The position numbers were made by a program, and so were the translations under genes. A model generated the notes under the pieces. It saw only the letters and a list, made by a program, of their open reading frames with translations, did no database searches and was not told the origin of the DNA. Positions 25,525-34,702 of a stretch of 40,330 nucleotides of DNA are shown here, one piece after another; the stretch's first letter is position 1, and each line of letters begins with the position of its first letter. The stretch comes from Clostridium sp. N3C (lineage in GTDB: Bacteria; Bacillota; Clostridia; Clostridiales; Clostridiaceae). The stretch spans positions 1-40,330 of the forward strand of contig NZ_FMJL01000032.1 of the NCBI RefSeq assembly GCF_900095445.1. Direction: 5' to 3'.

Positions 25525-28013
25525 TTATCTTCGTTCCTCTGAATTCTTTTTACCATAAAGCATTGTAAATCCAACACTTGCTAAGCCCGTAATCATAAGT
25601 AATGACCAAAGCCAAAGATCATTGGTGTCTCCGGTCTTTGGAGCTGATGTGTCCTTAATATTATCCTGGCTGGACTTGTCCTGATAAACAATAGCATATG
25701 TTGAGAAGCGATCTGAGTCAAATGTTAATCTATATTTTGAATCTAACCTTCCATCAAGGTAATCCGCCCTTCCTTCATGAACACGAACAATACCAAAGCT
25801 TCTATCTAGCTTCCGTAAATCCTCTGGAATAGTAATTGTAATCTCTACCTTTCCATTTGGAACCTCTTTAACCTTTGCCACATCACTTCCGCCTATCTGC
25901 TTCCAAAGATTAATATCTAGATAAGTTCCTACAGTAAAGTATTTTGGCATTTTATTTTCTACAGCCTTCTTATCAGATTGACTAACAGTTAAAGATAAAT
26001 CCTTAACTTCAAGCCAAATATCAATGTCCTTACCTTCGGAAATAGCTTTCTTATCCTCATCTGTAAGTACTGCTCTCTTTATGTCATTGGCTGAACCAGA
26101 AAGTTGACCAGATCCGAAATTATCTTTTTGCTTTTCTTCAGGAACATTAACTATACCCTTTTCCTTTGTTTCTACTACATGTTTATTAGTATCTATTGGT
26201 ACTACAAGCGAAGATTCATCTGCAATAACCTCTCCATCCTTGTCCAATTTTTCATTGCAAACATCACATGTCCAGTATTCTTTCATACCGGTTGCAGAGT
26301 TTGTTGCATCTACTTTTTCATGTTTAGTTCTATTTGAATGGGTACAATTCTCTCCTGTCAAAGTGACTATAATATTATAATCACTATAATTTGCTCCATT
26401 TTTACCAGTAACAGGGATTGTGATAGCATAATCTGTTCCATTTACTACGAAAGTAGAACCTTTATAAGTTAATTTTCCATCTGCAAGGGAAATATCATTG
26501 ATTTCCTCCGAATCTGTCACAAGAATACCATAACTCATATTTGTTGGAATTGTAGGTAATATAACCTCTCCATAAGATGCATGTCCTGCAAGAATATTAT
26601 CAGAAACTTCCTTAGCTCCAATATAATTTGCTTTTGTAATTGTAACGGTCACTGGGGTATCAAATACCTTGTCATTATGCTTAGCATCACCTACAACCTT
26701 GTAATAAACATTATATGTGCCAGCATTTGTTGCCGTTGGAATGTGATCCTTATAATCTCCATCTTTTGTTAAAGAATATTTTAAAATTCCCTGGCTGCTA
26801 GTGCCAGCTGTAACAAGTGCCTGTTCAGAACCATTATATGTCAAGTTTTTTGCTACAGGAGCTGTTGCCGTTGGATCACCTTTACTGATTGTATAATCTA
26901 CACTTGCTGTTACACCCTCCACTGTTACTTTTGCAGTATATTCACCTACAGTAGTTGGAGCAGAAGCTAGTAGAGTGCTACCACTGTAATGCTCTACATC
27001 AGAAGCAGTTGGAAGAGTTAATCCAGCATTAGTCCACATATTCTGCTGCTCATCTGTTCCAATATTGATTGTAGCTGGACTACCGGAATAAGCTGGCATA
27101 ATGGCGCTAAGTGTCAATGCCACTGACCTATCACTGCTTGTCAGATCACAAATATTATCTAAGTTTTCACAGGTTGCCTTAATGGTGTCATTGTCTGTGA
27201 TTGTTTTGTCCAAACTATATGTGAAATTGTGGGTATGTCTGCTTGAAACTTCGCTTCCACACCCGCCAATACTCATGTATGCTTTAAAGCTCTTTGTTTC
27301 ACCGGCCTTGATTGTTCTGTTATTCCATGCATATGAAATTGCGGCATCAAAGCTACCAGACTTGCTGTTTTCGGAATTATTAGTAAATATATTTTCCCAT
27401 AATCCATCAATCAACTCCATATACTGTCCATACCAAAAATTATCAACATCTGTTCCACTGTCCATACCTTTTCCAAAAAAGTTGAACTGAGAATCTTTAT
27501 CATTTCCATGATTTTGATTTATCATTTTAAAGCCACTTCCGTCTTCAAAAGGTGTAATGAGTGCACAGTCGTCATTTCCGATTTGAACATCGGCACAGCT
27601 TCCAATAGAAAAGTCTTTTCCACATTTGCCTTGTTCTGAATAGTGTATATGATTTCCAATAATTTTCCTTCATTTTCAAAAGAAAAGGTGACCTTCACAT
27701 TTAGGTTCTCATAATCTACACCCTCTGCACTGGCTTCTATTCGCCATATCTCACCATCACCAACCTTAATGCATGTCCAGAACCCACCATCACCACAAGT
27801 GGTTTGTAACCAGGAGTTAAGATGACCATAAATATCAAATGAACCATCAATTGTATATTTATATGCCATAATACCATTGTTGTCCGTAACATAACCATCG
27901 GGTAAATACTTGCTTCCGGCATATACCACAGTAGAAGTAAAAAACATAGTTGACACTATTAAGCAAATAGACAGAATCAGCGATAAGGTCCTTTTTGTAA
28001 TTTTTTCTTTCAT
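25525..28013 (-). pseudogene. sortase-type surface protein with Ig-like repeats, split by a one-base frameshift
   Basis: A start at 28013 (AAGGAGG upstream) opens a frame with a signal peptide (residues 1-32) and a beta-rich domain; it ends at 27522. The second frame carries on from 27525 to 25525. The join lies near 27616, in a T4 run: dropping back one base gives FSIGSCADVQIGNDDCALIT and then PFEDGSGFKMINQNHG, which runs smoothly into the second frame, so one T has been lost. The whole protein would be about 830 residues: beta-rich adhesin-like head, two MBG/Ig-like repeats (YTISKGDPTATAPVAKNLTYNG and the next), a YWTCDVC zinc-ribbon-like piece, a stalk, then APKTGD with a membrane helix and KKNSEERR as sortase signal. 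Possibly non-functional unless slippage restores the frame. Confidence 0.75.
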
Positions 28014-28098
28014 AGTATCCTCCTTGAGAAATATTTAAGATCAGTGCATTTTTAAACCATAAAGCTCAAAATTTTTTGCAAAAAACAAAATATGCGCA

Positions 28099-28431
28099 TT
28101 GCTTCAACAAAGTAGTAGTAAAAATGTTGCAATACGCCACTATTTTGAAGAAAATTATATAAAGGCAATTGACAAAAATTCAAACACGGCTATGTTTGCT
28201 CCTTTAAAATTGTCAATACTTTATTGTTTGCCATCTCCGTTTGCTTATCTGTCAACTACTCAAATTAAGAAATTAAAAATTACCCCCCAAACATATGTTC
28301 GATATAATATTTTTAAGGTTTTCTCCTCAAAGCTCTACCATAGGTTAATGCCTATATGGCAGTGGCTTTTTCCATGGAGTTATAGCTCTGATTACATAAA
28401 TAAATCTCTTATGCTAAATCTGGAGAAATAA
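28099..28431 (+). other. open stretch of 110 codons, doubtful gene
   Basis: The 800-base gap 28014-28817 has no convincing gene. A frame from a TTG at 28099 to 28431 has protein-like C-terminal composition (IWQWLFPWSY) but no ribosome-binding site and no recognised family. The stretch also contains a two-tier palindrome at 28168-28217 and a weak AAGGTG/CACCTT hairpin near 28508-28535. Confidence 0.2.
28168..28217. repeat. two-tier palindrome
   Basis: Outer arms ATTGACAA (28168-28175) and TTGTCAAT (28210-28217) enclose inner arms CAAACA (28181-28186) and TGTTTG (28193-28198). Each outer arm contains TTGACA in its outward or inward reading, so promoter or operator roles are possible. Confidence 0.4.
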
Positions 28432-28749
28432 ACATTTGCTTATGATAACCATTAATGACCTTATAGCAGTGCTTGTACCCTGTGCCGCTTTTTAATCAAA
28501 TATAATAAGGTGAACCCTAATGGATAGCACCTTTTGTATTATCATAAAATACACCGCTTTTATGTCAAAACATATATTCTTTTTATAATTCTAATAGAAA
28601 ACCCCGCCACCTTCTTTAGATAGTATAGCCAGTTGCTATTTTATTTAGTGTATCATAAGTACCAATTCTCAGTCAATTTATTTTGCAGCTTTTGTCGAAT
28701 CAAATTGTGCAGGATTACAATACATGTGTTAAAGCATCAAAAAATTAAA

Positions 28750-28932
28750 GCGAGAATAGCTCTCTTGTGTTATATTTGAATCACCACAAAGCAAAAAACA
28801 TAAAGGAGCATTCTCGCATGGCAAGTATAACACAAGATATGAGATTTCGTAAAGCTTTAATTTATTATGCAAAAACATATTGCTTCTAAGGCTGCAGGCC
28901 ATTATAAAACCAATAGCCAATACGTCTATAGA
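28750..28932 (+). pseudogene. 5' remnant of a DDE transposase gene (IS481-type)
   Basis: An ATG at 28818, with AAAGGAG upstream, opens MASITQDMRFRKALIYYA; after one frameshift the reading goes on as KHIASKAAGHYKTNSQYVYR. This matches the N-terminal helix-turn-helix of clostridial integrase-core transposases of the IS481 type. Nothing further is recognisable, so about 80% of the element is gone. An inverted repeat, GCGAGAATAGCTC (about 28750-28762) with GAGCATTCTCGC (28806-28817), lies just ahead of it. Confidence 0.65.
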
Positions 28933-29035
28933 TGTAAACTTATCTCATCTTTTAAACCTAGTATTTCCAGCGTTATTATTATCTCTTTTCCAACATCAAA
29001 ACCATAGTTTCCACGTTGGCCTTTAGAAGAACATG

Positions 29036-30160
29036 TTAAATAGATTTAAGGGGATTCAGATCCTTATTGCCAATAGCATTAACCGCTTTCCGCTTTTTTC
29101 TCCGAACTCGGTTTATATGCCGTTCAAAATCACCATTGCGCAGCAACTCAGCAAGGACCAGCTGCTCAAACACAGGTACCATACAAGAATAAAAGCCAAG
29201 TCGACGCTGAAAATCTTCCAGCAGTTTTTCCGGCAGAATCATATAACCGATACGTATGGACGGGGCAATAGTTTTTGAAAATGTATTGACATAAACCACA
29301 TTGGAATCGGTGGTTATGGAAAAGAGAGAATCCTCTGGCTTTTTAGAAACAGTTAGTTCAGAATAATAATTATCTTCAATAATAAAACCATCTCTTTGCT
29401 TCGCCCAACGAAGGTATTCATGTTTCTTTGATATACTGGCGGTAATACCGCTTGGAAAACTGTTAAAGGGAGTAACATGCAATATGGTTGCATCTGTTCG
29501 GTCCAACTCTTTTGAAAATATGCCGTCCTGACTCATCGAAAGCATATCGCATTGAATGCCCATCGCTTCATAGACTTTCCTGATCTTATCATATGATGGC
29601 TGTTCAAGGGCAAATTTTTTCATGTTTCTAAAAAGCTGGGTAATCAGGCCATAAAGGTATTCTGCACCGGATCCCACAATAATTTGTGATGGCTTTACGA
29701 GTATTCCGCGGCTTCTTGCCAGATATGAACAAATTTCCTTTTTAAGTTCATCACATCCGCTGTTTGGAGATTTTATAAAAATCCGATTTCCGTAATAAGA
29801 CAATACTTTTCTCATGGTTTTGGCAAATACCGAAAAGGGAAAATCCCCCACACTGCTGGATTGTGGCTGGATTTCAGGAAAGGTACTGCTATGCAATACC
29901 GGAGTTCCATGGAAATCAGATTTATGATAAATAACGAAACAGCCACTGCGCTGGCGAGTTTCAATATAACCTTCTTCACTCAGTAATGCAATTGCGTGCT
30001 CAACGGTAACAACACTTACACCAGTCTCCTCAGCAATGGTCCGCTTTGAAGGAAGACGGCTTCCATAAGGATAAACTTCAGATATAATATCCTGCATAAT
30101 TAATTTATACAGCTGAATATAAGCAGGTACCGATGATCTGGAATCAATATGATAGTTCAT
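29036..30160 (-). CDS. MocR-family (GntR-aminotransferase) regulator, C-terminally truncated
   Basis: The protein has 374 residues. Residues 1-75 form a GntR winged helix (SVPAYIQLYKLIMQDII, GSRLPSKRTIAEETGVSVVTVEHAIALL), and residues 100-374 a PLP-dependent aminotransferase fold with GSGAEYLYGLITQLF, IIEDNYYSEL and the PLP lysine in VNTFSKTIAPSIRIGYM. Typical MocR proteins have about 460-480 residues; here the sequence breaks off after HINRVRRKKRKAV, so the last 90-100 residues of the small domain are missing. Dimer exchange and PLP sensing may be damaged. It is divergent from the ECF transporter gene, which it probably controlled. The ATG is 16 bases from AAAGGAG, a long spacing. Confidence 0.8.
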   Translation of the reverse strand: MNYHIDSRSSVPAYIQLYKLIMQDIISEVYPYGSRLPSKRTIAEETGVSVVTVEHAIALLSEEGYIETRQRSGCFVIYHKSDFHGTPVLHSSTFPEIQPQSSSVGDFPFSVFAKTMRKVLSYYGNRIFIKSPNSGCDELKKEICSYLARSRGILVKPSQIIVGSGAEYLYGLITQLFRNMKKFALEQPSYDKIRKVYEAMGIQCDMLSMSQDGIFSKELDRTDATILHVTPFNSFPSGITASISKKHEYLRWAKQRDGFIIEDNYYSELTVSKKPEDSLFSITTDSNVVYVNTFSKTIAPSIRIGYMILPEKLLEDFQRRLGFYSCMVPVFEQLVLAELLRNGDFERHINRVRRKKRKAVNAIGNKDLNPLKSI

Positions 30161-30223
30161 CTGGTTATATAAAATTCTCCTTTCCTGGTTATTTTTATAA
30201 TATCAGTTTTATTGTATTCTTTA

Positions 30224-30239
30224 TTTACAGATTTGTAAA
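30224..30239. promoter_or_regulatory. inverted repeat between mocR-like and ECF genes
   Basis: TTTACA-GATT-TGTAAA lies midway in the 151-base divergent intergenic region, a plausible operator for the MocR regulator. Not tested against a known motif. Confidence 0.35.
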
Positions 30240-30311
30240 GAAGACATTCACTTAAAAAAGATATAAAAATTAATAGGATATTTAATAAATCAGTAAAGGG
30301 GATATGTAAAC

Positions 30312-30836
30312 ATGAACAAAAACTGTAACACCACTGTCAAGTTGACAGTAACCGCCATGTTTATGGCAATGAATATTGTACTTAGTTCTTTCGGCATACC
30401 GATTCCCGGTGGGCATCTATATTTTAATAACATAGTTATCTGCCTGTCATCAATCTTGATAGAGCCATTGCAGGCATTTGTAGTAGGCGGTATTGGAGCC
30501 TTTATCGGTGATTTTCTGTTCTACCCTGCACCGATGTTTGTTTCCCTTGTTACTCATGGCTTACAGGCTGTTGCAATTTCATTATTTTCCCACAGATTTT
30601 TGAAAAACAACCCACGCCTTGCATCTGGAATAGGCGTTGCTGTCGGTGCTCTCATCACTACCGTTGGGTATTCACTGGGAAGAGCTTTCGTTTACAGTAC
30701 TCCGGAGTATGCTTTGATGAATTTACCTTTCCAGATACTTCAGGCCATGTTCAGTGCCGTGGTTGGTATGTTGCTGTGCTGGAATTTCGGAATTCATAAA
30801 TTATATACCAGGATAACAAATTCTAAACATACTTAA
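30312..30836 (+). CDS. ECF transporter S component (substrate-binding membrane subunit)
   Basis: The 174-residue protein has five to six hydrophobic segments and the ECF S-component pattern: TVTAMFMAMNIVLSSF at the first helix, PIPGGHLYFNNIV, GGIGAFIGDFLFYPAPMFVS, and a long last helix. It should work with a shared energising module (EcfT plus two ATPases) encoded elsewhere. The substrate is not clear from sequence. Neighbouring MocR-type regulators often control vitamin B6 genes, so pyridoxine or a related compound is the first guess. An AAAGGGG ribosome-binding site precedes the ATG. Confidence 0.82.
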   Translation: MNKNCNTTVKLTVTAMFMAMNIVLSSFGIPIPGGHLYFNNIVICLSSILIEPLQAFVVGGIGAFIGDFLFYPAPMFVSLVTHGLQAVAISLFSHRFLKNNPRLASGIGVAVGALITTVGYSLGRAFVYSTPEYALMNLPFQILQAMFSAVVGMLLCWNFGIHKLYTRITNSKHT

Positions 30837-31035
30837 TTTTTAGCCTCCCTTGCAAGTTCAGGTGCATATCATGGCTTTAGTTGAATTGTTAGAGGGTTCT
30901 ATATACATCTATAGTGCAAACAAAGGCAGACATGGAATAAAAGGAGTAGGGGTAGCTTTTTATATTGAACCTTTGACTAATTAGATACCAATTAAGAGAA
31001 AAAAAGTTGATTCAGAAACAGGTTGTTAAAAATGT

Positions 31036-31080
31036 GGTGTCGCAAAACTACTCTTTGAGTAGTTTGTGACACCCTATTTT
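31036..31080 (+). terminator. strong hairpin with T-run
   Basis: GGTGTC.CAAAACTACT pairs with AGTAGTTTG.GACACC (31036-31073, one mismatch, loop CTTTG) and is followed by CTATTTTTG. No intact gene lies just upstream; it may be a left-over terminator. Confidence 0.65.
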
Positions 31081-31440
31081 TGTTAAAAAAAATAAGTGCC
31101 ACAGCCCTCAGACTGTTGATTCAGAAAGGATGTTTAATACAGAAAAGAGGTGTTGTAATATTTTATGGAAAGAATTTCACAAACAAGAGTGCAGAGAAAC
31201 TAGACCAATTACCCAAAACACACCACAAAACATCTGTTACTTTAATGTTTCTAATTTCTAAGCACCTTCTGATCCAGACGATAAAAACTATTCTATCTAA
31301 ACTACTGTCTTCTAATATTTAATCTAATCTATCAACTCACCTCTATCATTTTTAAGGCAGTTGATATGTTACCGCAAGCAATAGAAAGGATATAAGCTAT
31401 GTAGTTACGTATAAAATACTTGAATAGAAGTCAAATAAAA

Positions 31441-31462
31441 GAGAGCGCCTGTTGCAGCTCTC
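31441..31462 (-). terminator. terminator-like hairpin on the minus strand
   Basis: GAGAGC (31441-31446) pairs with GCTCTC (31457-31462); on the minus strand TTTTATTT follows. It would end transcription of the minus-strand remnant at 31550-31660. Confidence 0.5.
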
Positions 31463-31549
31463 CTATATACCTAAGGTTTGTATTCACTTTAAAATCTTTA
31501 ATTAGAAATTTATCGAAAGCATTCTAGTAAATTATATGATTACTATAGA

Positions 31550-31660
31550 TTATACCGTTTTTAATAATTCAATTGCTCTTTTATACAGCGAGTCGTATTC
31601 ACAGCCACAACTTCCACAATCTCTATCAGCTTGTTCTATTGCTGCAAGCAATTCTTTTAC
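31550..31660 (-). pseudogene. Cys-containing C-terminal fragment of unknown protein
   Basis: The minus strand reads VKELLAAIEQADRDCGSCGC then EYDSLYKRAIELLKTV to a TAA at 31550. The CGSCGC motif and clean codon composition suggest a real gene end, but it is cut at about 31660, where plus-strand coding remnants begin. Confidence 0.4.
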
Positions 31661-31886
31661 AAAAAGTTATTGACGATCATCTTGCCAATCTAAAAGAAAA
31701 GATTGATAAAGGCTATGTATACAAACGAAGAAAAAAAGCAACTACTAAACATAATGATGATAGCTATACCAAGAGTAGACCTATATCATGAAAATCTTAA
31801 TTCAACTCTATTTTTTTACTGAGGTAATAGGGTAGTAAATCTGCTCTATTACCTTATATATAAAAACATAAATGAGATATGATAAA

Positions 31887-32916
31887 ATGCCCGGAATGTA
31901 TAAACGGGGACAACTATTAGTATTATTATTTTAACACTGCTAAAATAAATGTAACCTATAAGAAAATATGTAGTAAAGTTGGAAGCACAAAGTTAGAAAC
32001 TGAAAAGGTACTAAAAGCAGGCATAAAGAGTTTGAAGATACTGGAATCTCTAAAGCTGATAATAATATTAGTGTTAATGATTACTTTGATTTCTGGTATA
32101 AAATCTATGTACTTATTAACTATAAATATAATACTCAGAAAGCTTACAAGGTAGTTATTGAAAATCACATAAAATGTGCCTTAAAAGCTGCAGTACATCC
32201 ATATCAATACATTAAAAAAAATCCTATGCAATACATCAGATTACCTAAAGATGATAAAATCAAAGAAGATGAAGAAGCTCTAAAATAATTGCCGTTGAAT
32301 GGTTAAACAGAATAATAGAACGGTTCCATTTTGGTAGTTATTTTTATATACCACTGAAGATTGCTTTTCACACTGGACTAAGAGCTGCAGAAGTATGTGG
32401 TCTTACTTGGGATTGTATTGACCTAGAATATAAAGTTTTGAAGATAGAAAAAATTCTTATTGGAAAAGGCAACGGTGTTTTTGAATTTGGTACTCCTAAA
32501 ACTAAGAGTTCCAGGAGAACTATGTAATTGCTAACACCTTAGTGTCAATATTAAAGAGACATAAGACCTTCCAAAATGAAAATAAGTTAAAGTATGGCAA
32601 GTATTATAAAACATCTAACTTTGCTTGTACTAAAGAGAATGGTGAAACCATAACTACTGATACATTAAAGTATTTAAGCAGAGTAGTAAATTATGAGATA
32701 GGATTTGTCTTTAACTTTCACTCACTAAGACATACCCATGCTACTAGAAGCAGAAGCAAACATCAAAGACATACAGATGAGACTAGGGCATATCAGACTT
32801 GCCACAAGCATGGATACTTATTCTCTTCTAACAGATAAATGAAGCAAAATACAGTAGATATTTTTGAAAGTTTAGTAGCCAAAAATAATTTGCTACCAAA
32901 GCCGTTTCATTGGTAG
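31887..32916 (+). pseudogene. decayed tyrosine recombinase (phage/Tn916-type integrase)
   Basis: An integrase of about 350 residues is spread over at least four frame changes and several stops: MPGMYKRG at 31887, core-binding domain DYFDFWYKIYVLINYKYNTQ, catalytic domain FHTGLRAAEVCGLTWDCIDL (catalytic Arg), HSLRHTHAT (the HxxR motif), a shifted piece KDIQMRLGHIRLATSMDTYS (nucleophile Tyr), and a tail ending VAKNNLLPKPFHW. All catalytic motifs are still readable, so decay is fairly recent, but no active protein can be made. The 11-bp hairpin at its stop codon is listed separately. Confidence 0.85.
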
Positions 32917-32920
32917 CAAA
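32889..32920. repeat. inverted repeat at the integrase 3' end
   Basis: TTTGCTACCAA (32889-32899) and TTGGTAGCAAA (32910-32920) overlap the integrase stop codon; a further GTAGCAAA follows. It may be a terminator or lie next to the old attachment site. Confidence 0.45.
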
Positions 32921-32959
32921 TTCGTAGCAAAACCTTTATTTGATTATTTATAATTTCCT

Positions 32960-33179
32960 CTAATCGGTGATTTTTCTATGAAGTTTAACAACACTCTCCA
33001 CATGCAACGAGCGAGGTGGATTGATGTCTTTTACATTGTCGGTAGGCGGAAACACGTCATCGCCACTTTTTGCACTATCGGTAGGCGGGAACATATCCAC
33101 TAAATTTGCATAGTTAAACCGAATGTGCTTTTCAGCACAAATAGAATTTATCTTTGGGATGTTTACCCACAGGAATCCT
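32960..33179 (-). pseudogene. C-terminal fragment resembling RlmD/TrmA-type RNA methyltransferases, with internal duplication
   Basis: The minus-strand frame ends FNYANLVDMFPPTDSAK, SGDDVFPPTDNVKDINPP, SLHVESVVKLHRKITD. The order V-D-M-F-P-x-T, H-V-E-x-V-V-x-L is the usual C-terminus of uracil-5 RNA methyltransferases. A 39-base in-frame duplication (FPPTD.. twice) separates the two halves. No catalytic part is present, so this is a remnant; the assignment is tentative. Confidence 0.35.
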
Positions 33180-33437
33180 CTACTTCTCTTCAGTGTATCT
33201 TTCTTGCAGCAAAAATCCCTTGGCCTCGCTAGGGCGTAAATCCCAATATTTTTGCAAAAGGTAAATGACTTTCTCATCTTCAACTTTAGCTTCCTTCAGA
33301 GCCGCAGCTGCCTTTTCAATCCCAATGACTCTTTCTTCAAAGGCAGCTTCATCTAGCCTTGCATTGCCATCTTCTCTTATTCGTTCCAACAGTTCACTTC
33401 CAAATCCCGAAAGGGAAGCTCTAATAGAACGTGCCAT
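33180..33437 (-). CDS. small conserved helical protein of unknown function
   Basis: The 85-residue protein is almost wholly charged helix (ELLERIREDGNARLDEAAFE, AAAALKEAKVEDEKVIYLLQ, KYWDLRPSEAKGF). GAGGAGG lies at the right distance before the ATG. The base composition is clearly richer in G/C than the neighbours, a sign of transfer. The sequence resembles small proteins found next to mobile elements in Clostridiales, but no function is known to me. It could be an accessory protein of the integrated element. Confidence 0.65.
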   Translation of the reverse strand: MARSIRASLSGFGSELLERIREDGNARLDEAAFEERVIGIEKAAAALKEAKVEDEKVIYLLQKYWDLRPSEAKGFLLQERYTEEK

Positions 33438-33499
33438 ATCTATTCCTCCTCTAAATTCTAATTTATTGCACTATTGATAGACAAATTGGAATTTGTTGG

Positions 33500-33994
33500 T
33501 TACTTGTATTCACTCGGAATAGGAATATTAAATCTCTCACACAATAGTTTTACATCATGCACATCATTTTCATCATGCTCATAGCCTAGATGAAATAACA
33601 CTTGATATTCAGCATCAATACATCTGACCATTTTATCGCCTATTTTCCCAATGCCGCTAAAGACTTCTGGAGGATATGCTTCTCCCTCAAAAACAATGTA
33701 TCCTTGTTCGTTGAATTTAAATATATGAAGATCAATTATCCTACCTTTACTATCCTTATAAACCTTATGAGATGTGGTAGTATATGCTTCGATAACTTCA
33801 GCAAAGCCATTTTCTTTTAATATTTCAATAAACTTTTTACCATTACTTTCTTCCACAAATAAATCAATATCGTTGTGTACTCTTGTTTCTTCTTCTAATA
33901 GTGCATCTACTCCCCAACCGCCATCAATCCATATGTTAATTCCATTTTCTTCAGCGTACGTTATTATCTCAATAGCGTCAGTTTTACTTACCAT
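33500..33994 (-). CDS. lincosamide-nucleotidyltransferase-like protein (Lnu/LinA family)
   Basis: The 164-residue protein matches the length and order of Lnu(A)/(C)-type enzymes. IWIDGGWGVDALLEEETRVHNDIDLFVEE carries the nucleotidyltransferase GG..D and DxD-type motif; KGRIIDLHIF provides the third Asp, and the C-terminal half is helical. These enzymes adenylylate lincomycin and clindamycin. GGAGGG precedes the ATG. Relatives outside the proven resistance genes act on unknown substrates, so resistance is plausible but not shown. It stands in the mobile-element region, as such genes commonly do. Confidence 0.72.
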   Translation of the reverse strand: MVSKTDAIEIITYAEENGINIWIDGGWGVDALLEEETRVHNDIDLFVEESNGKKFIEILKENGFAEVIEAYTTTSHKVYKDSKGRIIDLHIFKFNEQGYIVFEGEAYPPEVFSGIGKIGDKMVRCIDAEYQVLFHLGYEHDENDVHDVKLLCERFNIPIPSEYK

Positions 33995-34094
33995 GTAATC
34001 CCTCCGTTCAAATTCCTATCTAATTTCATAAAATCCCAAAAAGTAGCCATGCTAAATTCCTCCCAAGTAATACTGTTAATTCATATAATCTAAC

Positions 34095-34673
34095 TTAATA
34101 GCGCCTTTTCATATCCTCTTCGTAGGCGGCTAGAATACGCTGATATTCTTTTGGGTCATCATTCTCACAGTCCAGTTTTATCACTCGATCCACAATAGAA
34201 TCTAAAGAATCAGGGTTGTACCAAGGTTCCTTAATTGTAAGATAAATGATCTTTTTTGTCTTTTGACGTTCGGCCATTTCTTTCAGCATCTGAATCTCTT
34301 TTTCATTTTTTGTTACACTTTGAATTGGCCATACAATCATAAAATCGAAGGCATAATTATCATATTTATCACTACTACTTTTAGTGGTCAGATTATCAAA
34401 GAAAATTGTAAGATTGGATAATTTCATTCCTTGCCCATATTTCTTCGGTACGTTAACTTTATAAAGTTCCGCCCATCGAAAGAAATTCTCCATTCCATCT
34501 TTTGTTGTATGAATTAAATTAATTAGTCCTTTCAAGTTCCCTTGAGCATTCAAAGCTTTAAGAAGGGCCTGATGCTTTTCCTTATCAGCGATACCTCGTA
34601 GTAATAATGTTTTCTCTGTTTCATTGTTCAAGAAATCAATAATCTGATCATACGCATTTTTTACGTCGGACAT
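34095..34673 (-). CDS. unknown protein, last gene of the four-gene operon
   Basis: The 192-residue protein starts at an ATG (34673) eight bases after AAGGAG; a GTG nine bases earlier is too close to that site. No signal peptide or membrane helix. Notable segments: EKTLLLRGIADKEKHQALLK near the N-terminus (where a P-loop would sit in a RecA-like fold, but without G-K-T), NVPKKYGQGMKLSNLTIFFD, AFDFMIVWPIQSVTK and KKIIYLTIKEPWYNPDSL, which look like strands of an alpha/beta fold with a conserved core. The family is not recognised. It is 20 bases downstream of the HEPN-like gene and surely co-transcribed. Confidence 0.68.
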   Translation of the reverse strand: MSDVKNAYDQIIDFLNNETEKTLLLRGIADKEKHQALLKALNAQGNLKGLINLIHTTKDGMENFFRWAELYKVNVPKKYGQGMKLSNLTIFFDNLTTKSSSDKYDNYAFDFMIVWPIQSVTKNEKEIQMLKEMAERQKTKKIIYLTIKEPWYNPDSLDSIVDRVIKLDCENDDPKEYQRILAAYEEDMKRRY

Positions 34674-34702
34674 TTTATTCACTCCTTAACTAATAAAAAT
34701 CG

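Larger units (their letters stand above)
30837..31886. other. gene-poor stretch with decayed fragments
   Basis: About 1 kb shows no intact gene. Plus-strand fragments include GSIYIYSANKGRHGIKGVGV, going on to IEPLTN and a stop (about 30893-30984), and KVIDDHLANLKEKIDKGYVY with a basic tail to a TGA near 31791. A direct repeat GTTGATTCAGAAA occurs at 31006-31018 and 31115-31127 on either side of a strong hairpin. The families of the fragments were not recognised. Confidence 0.35.

Noticed and set aside
27522..27630. Programmed frameshifting in the surface protein gene
   Set aside because: No classic slippery heptamer with downstream pseudoknot was recognised; a simple loss of one T explains it.
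31080..31322. 80-codon open frame on the plus strand
   Set aside because: No ribosome-binding site, it begins inside a terminator T-run, and the composition is not protein-like.
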